Notes: generated by a model from the sequence alone, not told the origin. Shown: positions 43,975 to 51,553, counted from the first letter of the stretch. The stretch is DNA of 64,000 nucleotides from Bacteroidales bacterium (GCA_029210565.1 JARGFQ010000002.1:283936-347935), one strand, 5' to 3'. A program made the numbers and translations.

Positions 43975-45417
43975 TTATTTTGTCCAAACATAAACGCATT
44001 TTCTTAATTCTTGTCTTCCATGCACTCCCATTTGCTGGCTACTATTTCCTTTACCACGTTCTAAAACCCAGATTACATCAGTTCTTAACCCAAGTTTTGA
44101 GGCAAATTCGGAAAGGATTAAATCAACTTGTATCTCATCACCATTATATCTGACATTATCATTTACCATTATTATTTTACCGCCCTTTTTTAAGATTCTG
44201 GAAAGTTCTGAAATTATAAGATTCATTTCAAAAAAATAATTGGCTACCATAATTGGAATGTTTTTATTATTCAATACATTCCTATGGTAATTTAAGCTTC
44301 TAAGGGACTCATTCAATGCGTCATTTTCTTTAAAGTTACCAACTAGTGAATCAAAGACTTCTTTTTTTCCAATACATTCATAAAAGTCCTGTAGATTAAT
44401 AAACTTACTTTTATTTTCAACAGTTGCTGAAAGGAGATTCTGGCGTAGCTGCTTAATTGAAAAATCATCTATCCCATTATATGCTAATTCTAGTGCATAA
44501 GTCCTTGTGTAATCATATCGATTACAATAAGGTGGTGATGTTATTACCAAGTCAACATGCTCGTCAGCTATTTTATGCAATTCAAATAGAGAGCTACCCT
44601 TAATTAGAGTATATAAATTGTTAGTTTTTTTGGGGGGTGTATTTTGAATGTCAGTGATGATGTCAGTCAACTTTTGAATCAAGCGCTCCCTAAAAGAATA
44701 GACAATTCCTTTATTAAAGTCAGCTTTTAAATTCCGGTTTGATCTATAATCCCATCTTAGATATTGACCATCTTTTCTTGTGAATGAGACATCTTCAAGG
44801 ATCGAACTTACGGCAAATCGTATTAAAGTCTGGATATCTTGATTGGGTATTTTGGTTTCAATAAACTTATTTACTACTGCAATCCCGATTTCTGTTTCAT
44901 CTGGGAAAGCACCTTTGGTAATAGTTAGATGTTTAAAATAATATTCCCTAGGGACAGACTTATCACTAAAGTTTAAGTGTTTTATTTCAGACAGATATGT
45001 ACGAAACTCATGAATGTTTACTCGATGTGTAAGGATTCTTGCTTCAGTCGCCAGAAATGCAGGAGGCAGAAGTTCTATCCCAATAGAATTATATCCTGAT
45101 TCGATTGCTGTAGTAATTGTAGTTCCAATACCGGAAAATGGATCTAATACGACTTGATTTAATCCTGGCTTTTTGAATGTGTTAAGAATGTACTTAACAA
45201 ATTTTGATGAGAATCCTTCTTTGTATTTGAACCATCTGTAAATAGGTTCATTCTTATTCGCTTGAAAAGAAATTAGTGATCTATTGAGGGTAGGATTTAC
45301 CAATAATTTATCCTTATATTTCTCATGTAGATTAATACGAAAGGTATTTTTGGGTTCCTCTTGGTTAAGTAAGACCAAATCCTCTTCAAGGATATCAAGA
45401 TAGGTTAATGGGTACAT
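43975..45417 (-). CDS. DNA methyltransferase (N4-cytosine or N6-adenine type) of the R-M operon
   Basis: The 480-residue enzyme shows the SAM-binding motif I LDPFSGIGTT (residues 91-100) and catalytic motif IV TSPPYC (293-298). Motif I precedes motif IV with about 190 residues between, room for the target-recognition part. TSPPY is more usual in N4-cytosine enzymes than in N6-adenine ones (which favour DPPY). The C-terminal LKKGGKIIMVNDNVRYNG is the conserved post-motif region. The enzyme would protect host DNA from the neighbouring nuclease. It starts 2 bp after the regulator stop, and the nuclease gene follows. Confidence 0.9.
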   Translation of the reverse strand: MYPLTYLDILEEDLVLLNQEEPKNTFRINLHEKYKDKLLVNPTLNRSLISFQANKNEPIYRWFKYKEGFSSKFVKYILNTFKKPGLNQVVLDPFSGIGTTITTAIESGYNSIGIELLPPAFLATEARILTHRVNIHEFRTYLSEIKHLNFSDKSVPREYYFKHLTITKGAFPDETEIGIAVVNKFIETKIPNQDIQTLIRFAVSSILEDVSFTRKDGQYLRWDYRSNRNLKADFNKGIVYSFRERLIQKLTDIITDIQNTPPKKTNNLYTLIKGSSLFELHKIADEHVDLVITSPPYCNRYDYTRTYALELAYNGIDDFSIKQLRQNLLSATVENKSKFINLQDFYECIGKKEVFDSLVGNFKENDALNESLRSLNYHRNVLNNKNIPIMVANYFFEMNLIISELSRILKKGGKIIMVNDNVRYNGDEIQVDLILSEFASKLGLRTDVIWVLERGKGNSSQQMGVHGRQELRKCVYVWTK

Positions 45418-45419
45418 TT

Positions 45420-45746
45420 TTAGAATTTTATAGAACCTTGTTTTGAATTTTTCTGGTAGAAGTATTCTACTTTTTGTTCTGCTAATTGAAACACTTTTGA
45501 ATTAGTCTTTGTCTCAATGATAGTTTTCGCAAACTTCTCACTTAAATATTCCTCAGTAAGGGCCTTAATATCAAGTTGAAATGTCTGAGAAAGTTTATTG
45601 AGTCTTTTAAAATCAAATTCTCGCTTCCCGTTTTCAATCTTACTTAGATTGGCAGAATCCATATCAAGTTTAGCAGCAAGCTGGGTTAAAGTCAAATTGT
45701 TTAAGACCCTTAAGTTTCTAATGTATTCACCAAATGTTTCCTTCAT
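45420..45746 (-). CDS. XRE-family regulator, probable controller (C) protein of the R-M operon
   Basis: The protein has 108 residues from the ATG at 45746. A TTG at 45782 would put coding sequence over the operator and promoter, so it is less likely. The helix-turn-helix is at about residues 5-60 (IRNLRVLNNLTLTQLAAKLDMDSANLSKIENGKREFDFKRLNKL). The C-terminal 45 residues are extended and charged. C proteins delay nuclease production when a restriction system enters a new cell. Here the gene comes first in the operon and a palindrome sits at its promoter, as expected. It is a little longer than classical C proteins (about 80 residues). Confidence 0.85.
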   Translation of the reverse strand: MKETFGEYIRNLRVLNNLTLTQLAAKLDMDSANLSKIENGKREFDFKRLNKLSQTFQLDIKALTEEYLSEKFAKTIIETKTNSKVFQLAEQKVEYFYQKNSKQGSIKF

Positions 45747-45765
45747 TTGACTTGAATATTTTGAC

Positions 45766-45787
45766 TTGTCAATAATTGACAAATTTA
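45766..45787 (-). promoter_or_regulatory. promoter/operator of the R-M operon (perfect palindrome)
   Basis: TTGTCAATAATTGACAA (45766-45782) is a perfect 8+1+8 palindrome. The minus strand reads TAAATTTG at 45780-45787, matching TAnnTTTG and overlapping the palindrome by 3 bp. Transcription would thus begin inside or next to the palindrome, 25-35 bp before the ATG at 45746. Half-sites (TTGTCAA at 45814-45820 and TTGAC nearby) suggest extra regulator sites. The layout fits autorepression by the XRE protein. Confidence 0.75.
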
Positions 45788-45924
45788 AATAAGAATATGT
45801 GTTTTGTCAAGCTTTTTGCAAATTATTTACAGAATAATATGTCCCAGTGCAGACTCCACCTGGTATTTTACGTTCGGCGATATAGTTTGCCTGTATTGTA
45901 GATTTCAAATTGACTGGCATTTCG

Positions 45925-46104
45925 CTACACGTTGTTGAAGGGAATTTCTATCTCATATCCATCATCCTCTATCTCCTTGATCTCTTCTGCCAATTTCCTC
46001 TTGTAGTCATTCTGTGGGGTTCTGAGTCCCAACACTAAATATGCAGAGAATTGATCAGGGTCTAGGTCTGTACTATTGTAGTCGAGGCTCTTCTTTGGGT
46101 ACAT
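45925..46104 (-). CDS. small hypothetical protein
   Basis: The 59-residue frame starts at an ATG (46104). It begins MYPKKSLDYNSTDLDPDQFS, is charged and hydrophilic, and ends EDDGYEIEIPFNNV. I recognise no family. It sits alone upstream of the R-M operon on the same strand. The evidence is only the open frame, reasonable composition and position, so it may not be a real gene. Confidence 0.4.
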   Translation of the reverse strand: MYPKKSLDYNSTDLDPDQFSAYLVLGLRTPQNDYKRKLAEEIKEIEDDGYEIEIPFNNV

Positions 46105-46323
46105 TCTGAGATTTTCGTTCAAACTTGAATTTTTATACGTGGCAAATTAATATTTGGCGAGTTAATCCCCAGTTTAATGATAGAGGCCATTTCTGGGGGT
46201 TTTAAGTACATATGACCATTGCTTTAATATCTTTTTATTGCCCCAGTTCTATTTTGCCTTAAAGGGCCCATGAGCCACGACAGTATAAGTAGGGCATAGA
46301 TGTGTAGAAAGGTGTCCTGAATC

Positions 46324-46773
46324 TTATTGATCAAACAATGACCTCTGCCGAACAAAGGTTCCATTAATCATATTGGCAAACATCCAGTTTCGGCAAGTAT
46401 TGAACTTTTTATCGGCGGCCTGTGGTAAACTCCAGTCAATCGAAGTTTTGTCAATTACTATTTCTTCGGCGTTCTCAATCTCGCATTTAACTCTTTCGTT
46501 ATCTATACTGATTCTGGAGCCGGCCTTTTCCCTGAAGGCTAAATGGATATTGTTTGCCCAAATCCAGTCCTGATGAACGGCACAGAAATAGTAATACTGA
46601 AATCCCTCTTGCAGCTCGAGATCATAATAGGCATTTTGGTAGCCTCTGATCCGGGGATCATTTTTCCCCAGGAAGCACTTCATGCAATGCTGGGATAAAT
46701 TAACCCCAGTAATGTATCTGAGCCACTCAATCCGATATGTTTTTTTCAGTTCAAGTCTTCTAATTATCATCAT
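46324..46773 (-). CDS. hypothetical protein of the island
   Basis: The protein has 149 residues from the ATG at 46773. The frame is open upstream to 46869, but that stretch covers a hairpin and looks non-coding. The sequence is aromatic-rich (EGFQYYYFCAVHQDWIWANN) and has a CxxC-like HCMKC at about residues 26-30. It ends WMFANMINGTFVRQRSLFDQ. The family was not recognised. A small cysteine-containing protein of this kind could bind metal or DNA, but nothing shows it. Confidence 0.5.
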   Translation of the reverse strand: MMIIRRLELKKTYRIEWLRYITGVNLSQHCMKCFLGKNDPRIRGYQNAYYDLELQEGFQYYYFCAVHQDWIWANNIHLAFREKAGSRISIDNERVKCEIENAEEIVIDKTSIDWSLPQAADKKFNTCRNWMFANMINGTFVRQRSLFDQ

Positions 46774-46857
46774 TTCGTATGAGTTGCATACTAAGGTAAT
46801 CATTATCAGGTTAATATGCAACCATTTACAATAATTGGTGCTTTCATTTAAATGACA

Positions 46858-46887
46858 AGGCCCGGACATTTCCGGGCCTCCTTTTTT
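46858..46887 (+). terminator. hairpin with T-run on the plus strand inside the island
   Basis: AGGCCCGGA and TCCGGGCCT form a perfect 9-bp stem with a 4-nt loop, followed by CCTTTTTT on the plus strand. All nearby genes are on the minus strand, for which the tract is GTCATTT-like and weaker. The hairpin may act mainly as an insulator against plus-strand transcription, or end the 46907-47870 operon with lower efficiency. Confidence 0.65.
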
Positions 46888-46906
46888 ATGGTGTCCATAA
46901 ACCCCT

Positions 46907-47218
46907 TTATTGATTTATGCTTTTCATTACCTTAATAAACTCATCCTCATTAGATTCGGATTCGATTTTATTCGTGGAGGCAGATGAGTTAACTGATTTC
47001 ATAAGTTCAATGAACTTTTCTACCTCATTTTTTCCCTGCTTTTGTTCCGACTTCTGGTCTTTTCCGGCAAGATGGCCTTCCAGCTCTTGGAGCCGTTTCT
47101 CTTGTTTTTCAAGATATGCAATCATTGTATTATCAGTCACGGCTATTTGGTCTTCCAAATCTCTGAGCCTTTTTTCTTGTTTGTCAAGAAATTCAATCAT
47201 TGTGTTTTCTGTTGCCAT
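46907..47218 (-). CDS. small coiled-coil protein with an internal duplication
   Basis: The 103-residue protein is almost all charged helix. Its first 47 residues contain two copies of a unit: NTMIEFLDKQEKRLRDLE and NTMIAYLEKQEKRLQELE. A linker follows (Ser/Asn/Glu/Lys-rich), then two related motifs KFIELMKSVN and EFIKVMKSIN. It probably oligomerises through the coil. The start is 4 bp after the 47223 gene stop, so both are one operon. Its role is unknown. Confidence 0.7.
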   Translation of the reverse strand: MATENTMIEFLDKQEKRLRDLEDQIAVTDNTMIAYLEKQEKRLQELEGHLAGKDQKSEQKQGKNEVEKFIELMKSVNSSASTNKIESESNEDEFIKVMKSINQ

Positions 47219-47222
47219 TGTC

Positions 47223-47870
47223 TTAATGTGCTAATTGTGAATAATCAATGTCCGGCCTTGCGGTAAATACTCCGTTTTCCTGAAGAAGAAAGTTTTCGAT
47301 CGGGGAATAAATCGACAGATGTTCCCGAGTTACCTGGCCCCAGCCTGCCAGAAATCTCGTATATCCGGTAGCGACCTGATCAAGTGCTTCATGTAATTCC
47401 TGTTCTTCCATTGTACTTATGAAGTTGGAGCAGCTTTCTCTGATCTTGTTAATCGTTTCTTCTGGAACGTTAAACCGGCCACCTGAGTTGATTTCAAACC
47501 AGTCCAGTGGGGTGATGGTGCTAAAGGCAAGTCTCCTTACTGATTGATTGAACCGGTAGACCAATCGTGTGACCTCAGTTTCAAACTCTTCGAGTCTTTC
47601 ATTGGTTCGTTGGATTGCGACTTCCGCAAGGGATTGATGTTTGACCTCTTTTTTTATAGCTTGTTGTGCAGCTGCCTTCAGTGCAGTATAGTTACCCGCA
47701 AAAACCTGACCGATCCGCTCATGCGTTATTTTGCCAGTAAACAGACCTTCGTAATGCTCCGCAATTTGATTGAGTAAGTCCCGGTTTTTTTCAAAATCTC
47801 CGATCTGCCTTTTAAATTCAGTTTCATCGAAGCTGACAAGCTGTTTTTCAAATTTCTGTTCGTTTTTCAT
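47223..47870 (-). CDS. hypothetical helical protein of the island
   Basis: The 215-residue protein was not recognised. The N-terminal 120 residues are charged helices (KNEQKFEKQLVSFDETEFKRQIGDFEKNR, RTNERLEEFETEVTRLVYRFNQSVRRLA). The C-terminal half is mixed (TPLDWFEINSGGRFNVPEE, GYTRFLAGWGQVTREHLSIYSPIENF). It is the first gene of an operon with the coiled-coil protein. Its upstream region is the palindrome-rich segment at 47871-48205, including a CCCGGAGG...CCTCCGGG hairpin. No enzyme or DNA-binding motif is clear. Confidence 0.6.
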   Translation of the reverse strand: MKNEQKFEKQLVSFDETEFKRQIGDFEKNRDLLNQIAEHYEGLFTGKITHERIGQVFAGNYTALKAAAQQAIKKEVKHQSLAEVAIQRTNERLEEFETEVTRLVYRFNQSVRRLAFSTITPLDWFEINSGGRFNVPEETINKIRESCSNFISTMEEQELHEALDQVATGYTRFLAGWGQVTREHLSIYSPIENFLLQENGVFTARPDIDYSQLAH

Positions 47871-48205
47871 ACTGTAAATATTTGGTGACTAATTTTCATT
47901 ATTGAGGAGGAAAGGCCCCCGGAGGTGAACTGATCCTCCGGGAGACCTGAACAGGCTACCCAGTAACGGCGAAGAAACCCGGAAACCTGTAATTTTTAAA
48001 GATGGAAAATAGCAACCCTTCGCAAAATTTTTTTTTGCGACTGAATTGTTAAAAACCTTAGTTATGTACCTTGATAAAGAACCTTTGTTAAATACTTTAG
48101 TATAGGTGTACATATGGTTGTACGGCATGTGTACATTATGTGGACATAATGTGTGGTTTGTTATAGGTGTACACTTGGTGTACACATGATGTACGGTCCG
48201 CAATT
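47871..48205. promoter_or_regulatory. palindrome-rich control or origin-like region of the island
   Basis: No convincing gene lies in these 335 bp. It holds CCCGGAGG/CCTCCGGG (47918-47942) and ACATTATGT-GG-ACATAATGT (48133-48152). The self-complementary GTGTACAC occurs twice, 3 bp apart (48168-48186), and TATAGGTGTACA occurs at 48101-48112 and 48162-48173 (period 61). TGTAC-type words occur throughout. Such clustering fits an iteron-like replication origin, an operator array or an excision site. The frame read across it (minus strand) is made of the repeats. Confidence 0.6.
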
Positions 48206-48913
48206 TCATTGGTATAGCTCTTTTAATACCTTGGTGACGGCAGTTGAAAGATCATTCTTCTGCTTTGCTTGCCAGTACTTTTTACGCTTTGTCTCGACCT
48301 CCTTTATCAACTCCTCCAAGGAAAGCTTTTCAGTCACGAAAATTCCCCGGGTGTATCTGCCGTAAATCTTCACCCCATAACTTCTCTGAAGTTCTGATTT
48401 GATATTGTCCATGCGCCGCCGAGTGGCATAAGGCTTAAGATAATCTGGGAGTCCATGATTAAGATAGTTTGGGCGTCCATTCATTTCCTTAATACTTGGA
48501 TAACCAGCCATTCGGCATAGAAGAAAATCAGATGTTATCCGGCAGAATGATTTCTTACCAAGAATGCTCTTCATTGCTAAGTGAGCGACCAATACTGCTA
48601 TCTCGGTGAGTGACTGATCCCCTTTGTAAAAGGAAAACAGAAGGTCTTTGTTGATACCTGTCATGGGACACTTTTCTGGGAGGCTATTATGTAAATGTTG
48701 ACCATTTACAGTCCATTCCGCTATAACATCTGGACTAGTTGACTCAAAGCCAAAGAACTTGACTGCTGCCTTCATGCGAACATCAATTGACCCTGCTAAA
48801 ATCTGAGCGTGCGCATACATAGCATAATCCATTATATTATTACCGACTTTCGACATGTCTGGTGCGTCCTGTAAAAGTTGTATTGGAAAGTTGAAGAATT
48901 TCTCGTTACTCAT
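48206..48913 (-). CDS. hypothetical protein, possibly island replication or control protein
   Basis: The protein has 235 residues from the ATG at 48913. An ATG at 48949 would overlap the VRR-NUC gene by 19 bp and add 12 residues. No family was recognised. The sequence has a mixed helical N-terminus (FFNFPIQLLQDAPDMSKVGNNIMDYAMYAHAQILAGS). A middle stretch, ITSDFLLCRMAGYPSIKEMNGR, could be a helix-turn-helix, and the tail is basic (MDNIKSELQRSYGVKIYGRYTRGIFV, KRKKYWQAKQK). Its place, after the excisionase-like and VRR-NUC genes and just upstream of the palindrome-rich region, suggests a DNA-related role such as replication initiation. This is inference only. Confidence 0.6.
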   Translation of the reverse strand: MSNEKFFNFPIQLLQDAPDMSKVGNNIMDYAMYAHAQILAGSIDVRMKAAVKFFGFESTSPDVIAEWTVNGQHLHNSLPEKCPMTGINKDLLFSFYKGDQSLTEIAVLVAHLAMKSILGKKSFCRITSDFLLCRMAGYPSIKEMNGRPNYLNHGLPDYLKPYATRRRMDNIKSELQRSYGVKIYGRYTRGIFVTEKLSLEELIKEVETKRKKYWQAKQKNDLSTAVTKVLKELYQ

Positions 48914-48930
48914 TTCGCCGTTATTTATTT

Positions 48931-49437
48931 TTACTGAGTGTTGAACCATGCGAGAAACTCCTCAAAGCTCCTCACAATCAAATAGGCTCCTCCGGCTACT
49001 TCTATGGCCTCCTGATATTTCTTCTGAGCTTCGGACTGCCGGTCTTTTCCGATCTTGACCTCGATCTTTACCGCCCGGCCCTGGATCACAGCCGAAATGT
49101 CAGCTGTTCCCTTTTGCCCCGTAGAGGGTAGCCACTGGCTGGTTCCAATGGTCCGTGTCCTCCCAAGGACGTCAATATAGTTTTGTGACTTATCAATATA
49201 CCTGCCAGTACAATTGATTCTTTCCGCCTGACCTCCTATAAACCGGATGTAGTCAATGACGCATTTTGTCAATCCATTGGCTGTCCGATCACTATATTGA
49301 GGTGCGAAGCGAGTGTATTCGGGCATGCTTGGGTACTTAATTCGATGCACCGCTAAGTATCTTTCTTTCAACTCTTTCAACCAGTTTTGTATGGCTGGCT
49401 CTGACTTACTGAAAGCCCTATTCCTTTGTACTTCCAC
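48931..49437 (-). CDS. VRR-NUC domain nuclease-like protein
   Basis: The 168-residue protein starts at a GTG (49437), 5 bp after the excisionase gene stop. The C-terminal half is a VRR-NUC domain, a PD-(D/E)XK-like fold: GTADISAVIQGRAVKIEVKIGKDRQSEAQKKYQE (Asp, Glu-x-Lys and Gln as active-site residues) then GGAYLIVRSFEEFLAWF. Such nucleases act on branched DNA, and small ones are typical of phages and mobile elements. The N-terminal 80 residues are basic and unique. It may help replication or excision of the island. Confidence 0.8.
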   Translation of the reverse strand: MEVQRNRAFSKSEPAIQNWLKELKERYLAVHRIKYPSMPEYTRFAPQYSDRTANGLTKCVIDYIRFIGGQAERINCTGRYIDKSQNYIDVLGRTRTIGTSQWLPSTGQKGTADISAVIQGRAVKIEVKIGKDRQSEAQKKYQEAIEVAGGAYLIVRSFEEFLAWFNTQ

Positions 49438-49442
49438 TTGTA

Positions 49443-49637
49443 TTAGCCTTCCACCGAGTAAATTTCCCTTATTGGTTTACGTCTTTTCGAGATCATCCAA
49501 TCAACCAATTCTTGCTCGGTGAATATCCACCTTCGGCCTAACTTTGACCCTCCAATTTCAGGACGATATTTACGCAAGGTCCCAACAGGAGTGCTTAATA
49601 GTTCAGCCGCTCCTTCGATAGTATAAGTTTTAACCAT
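49443..49637 (-). CDS. excisionase-like helix-turn-helix protein
   Basis: The 64-residue protein begins MVKTYTIEGAAELLSTPVGTLRKYRPEIGGSKLGRRWIF and fits the HTH_17 family, which includes excisionases and other small MerR-like DNA-binding proteins. It ends in a basic tail (SKRRKPIREIY). In tyrosine-recombinase elements such proteins bend DNA at attachment sites and favour excision, or control transcription. It lies 210 bp from the integrase gene, on the same strand, and 5 bp before the VRR-NUC gene. Confidence 0.8.
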   Translation of the reverse strand: MVKTYTIEGAAELLSTPVGTLRKYRPEIGGSKLGRRWIFTEQELVDWMISKRRKPIREIYSVEG

Positions 49638-49847
49638 ATCTATGACTTTTTATTAATTTATAGAGCCAAAGATATGGTTACGCTAAATATCTGACAAATA
49701 AATAATTACCTGTATGCCAACAGTTCCAATAAAGAAAGAGTTAATTGATTTTGCCAAAGCCCCTTTTGACTAGGATTTATCTCAATCCATAAGCTTCCAG
49801 AACTATTTTCGTATGAGTTGAAAATCCACCTTACTTTTGCAATGACA

Positions 49848-51131
49848 TTAAAACCTCATTACTTTTTCGTACGCATCCTTAATCTGGTCGTCGGTAAAAC
49901 CCTCCAGATATTTTTCTGTAGTTGCTGCACTGTTATGTCCTAACTGATCGCCAATGAACTTAACACTAGCACCAGCCTGCAATAATTGAGTTGCAATTGA
50001 ATGTCTTGCTACATAAGTCGTGATGTGTTTGGTTATCTCCAGGTCTTTGGCAATAGCATTCATTGCTACGTTTACCATTTTCCCAAACTGGTCGATTTTC
50101 ATTTTGCGGTTTGCTGCATTCATTGTATTATCAAGTACAGGCAATAAGAATGAGTTTTTACCCTCTACTTTCCATCTGTTAATGAGTTCAGCCACTGCCT
50201 CGGTGTATGGTATCTGGATTACTTTCTTCTCATGGCTGGTCCGGATTGTCTTTTGTCGAGAATAGAAAATGAATCCGTCCTTAATATTCGTGGCCTTGAG
50301 TAAACATAAATCAGTGGGGTTAATGCCACCCAAATAGAACATCAACTTAAAAGCGTCATAGTAAAATCTGTATGGATGGTCGTCTGGAATTTGATGCTCA
50401 AATATTTTCTTCAGTTCTGACCTGTCAAGTGCAATTTTTCTTCCATTGCCCTTAGGAATCATATACTGTCCCCGCTCTGCACTTCGATTAAAAGGATAGT
50501 AGGTTGTAATTCCCCTGTTGATAGCAATGTTGAAAACTGCTCTTAATGGTCTCAAATAAATGCCAATGGTTGAATCGCTTCTGCCGGCATCCTTCATCCC
50601 TTTATAATACTTTTTCAATCTGTCTGGAGTGAAATACTCGAATGGAACATCCCGAACACCGACAAAGTCCTTTAATGATGTTCTGGCGTTTGCATAACTT
50701 TTGGCTGTTCCTATTCTTTCTTCTGCCTCTAGCTCAGTTATTACTTCATCAAAAAGTACGAAGACTTTGTTTGTCTTGCTTTTAGCAACGGTCATGACTT
50801 TTCTGAATCCCTCAAGAGTAAACTCCGCCAATCCGTCCGCCTTTTTTTGAGCGTCAAGTTCAATAGTCTTAAAGACAGTTTGCAGGTCCTTCAGGATTCC
50901 TCTCTGGGCTTTCATTGTTTCCTTGAACAATTCTTCATCAATAGAGAAGTTGCCCGGGCCGTCATATCTGAATTTTGAGAGGAACGACTTGTCCAACTGT
51001 CCATTGACTTTATCCTTTGGAATACCGAGATAAATTCGCTTGTGTTCGTGGCTAACCCGGAGTTTAAGAGGATAAAGATTGTCCGACTTTTTAACCCTTG
51101 TGTCGAGGTAAATTGTAATTGTCGCTCCCAT
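49848..51131 (-). CDS. tyrosine recombinase (integrase)
   Basis: The 427-residue enzyme catalyses site-specific integration at tRNA-Lys. The N-terminal arm-binding domain is at about 1-95 and the core-binding SAM-like domain at about 120-215. The catalytic domain starts about 230, with TTYVARHSIAT (Arg376, with Tyr373 where the box II His usually sits), LGH (His399) and the nucleophile Tyr408 in TTEKYLEGF. The first conserved Arg position is occupied by Asn271 in LGGINPTDLCLL, as happens in some integrases of this phylum. Full length and no frame damage suggest an active protein. It is adjacent to the right attachment repeat. Confidence 0.95.
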   Translation of the reverse strand: MGATITIYLDTRVKKSDNLYPLKLRVSHEHKRIYLGIPKDKVNGQLDKSFLSKFRYDGPGNFSIDEELFKETMKAQRGILKDLQTVFKTIELDAQKKADGLAEFTLEGFRKVMTVAKSKTNKVFVLFDEVITELEAEERIGTAKSYANARTSLKDFVGVRDVPFEYFTPDRLKKYYKGMKDAGRSDSTIGIYLRPLRAVFNIAINRGITTYYPFNRSAERGQYMIPKGNGRKIALDRSELKKIFEHQIPDDHPYRFYYDAFKLMFYLGGINPTDLCLLKATNIKDGFIFYSRQKTIRTSHEKKVIQIPYTEAVAELINRWKVEGKNSFLLPVLDNTMNAANRKMKIDQFGKMVNVAMNAIAKDLEITKHITTYVARHSIATQLLQAGASVKFIGDQLGHNSAATTEKYLEGFTDDQIKDAYEKVMRF

Positions 51132-51152
51132 GGTGTCAAATTAGATAATTGC

Positions 51153-51174
51153 GATACTCAATTTGATACACAAA
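51153..51174 (+). repeat. 22-bp island-end repeat, right copy
   Basis: It matches the copy at 42869-42890 at 20 of 22 positions in the same orientation. It overlaps the integrase promoter region, as expected if the recombinase controls its own gene. Confidence 0.65.
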
Positions 51175-51178
51175 GATA
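51171..51178 (-). promoter_or_regulatory. putative -7 box of the integrase gene (TATCTTTG)
   Basis: The minus strand reads TATCTTTG, matching TAnnTTTG, 40 bp before the ATG at 51131, and it overlaps the 22-bp island-end repeat by 4 bp. Confidence 0.5.
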
Positions 51179-51287
51179 ACAATTGTCGAACAATTATGCT
51201 AATTATTGAGCAAAATAAGTTGCTGTATACCAGTGATATTGATAAATGATTGAGAGGTATTGAGAAGTATCGAATTGTAGACTAAAA

Positions 51288-51335
51288 CTGACTCTTAATC
51301 AGCGGGTCCAGGGTTCGAGTCCCTGCAGACCGACC
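51288..51335 (+). repeat. right attachment repeat (att)
   Basis: This is the exact second copy of the 3' 48 bp of tRNA-Lys. It lacks the 5' half of the tRNA, so it is not a functional tRNA gene. Confidence 0.95.
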
Positions 51336-51337
51336 AG

Positions 51338-51368
51338 TTTATAAAGGAGGCAGCGCCTCCTTTATAAA
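51338..51368 (+). terminator. displaced hairpin terminator of tRNA-Lys
   Basis: TTTATAAAGGAGGC and GCCTCCTTTATAAA form a perfect 14-bp stem around a 3-nt loop, 2 bp beyond the right attachment repeat. Before the island inserted, this hairpin would have lain 2 bp past the tRNA-Lys repeat end. A T-run after the stem is weak, but the stem has its own TTTATAA end. Confidence 0.7.
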
Positions 51369-51468
51369 TTGCTGGCTCGACATCTGGTTCTGTCAGCTTT
51401 TATAGGGGTAGAGGGACAGCAGGTTCGGCCTGGCCACCCGGCAGATGAATCAGGGGAATAAAGAAAGA

Positions 51469-51498
51469 GAGGGTGTCTCATAAACATAGGACACCCTC
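51469..51498. terminator. hairpin upstream of the convergent lipoprotein gene
   Basis: GAGGGTGTC and GACACCCTC form a perfect 9-bp stem with a 12-nt loop. A TCTCTCTTTTTT tract lies 13-25 bp further on the plus strand. It could serve as a terminator, or be an insertion-sequence-end-like remnant. Confidence 0.5.
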
Positions 51499-51553
51499 AT
51501 CTTGATAAATCTCTCTTTTTTGAGACCGTTCTCTGACTCCTGACCCTATTGAA

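Noticed and set aside
47889..48209. 106-codon minus-strand frame in the island
   Set aside because: It runs through the palindrome and repeat cluster and gives a low-complexity His/Tyr/Thr-rich start and no family match.
51288..51335. Second tRNA-Lys gene
   Set aside because: Only the 3' 48 bp are present. The acceptor 5' strand, D-arm and half the anticodon arm are missing, so it is an attachment-site copy.
51469..51498. Insertion-sequence remnant at GAGGGTGTC...GACACCCTC
   Set aside because: No transposase fragment is nearby and the two arms are only 12 bp apart, so a simple hairpin is more likely.
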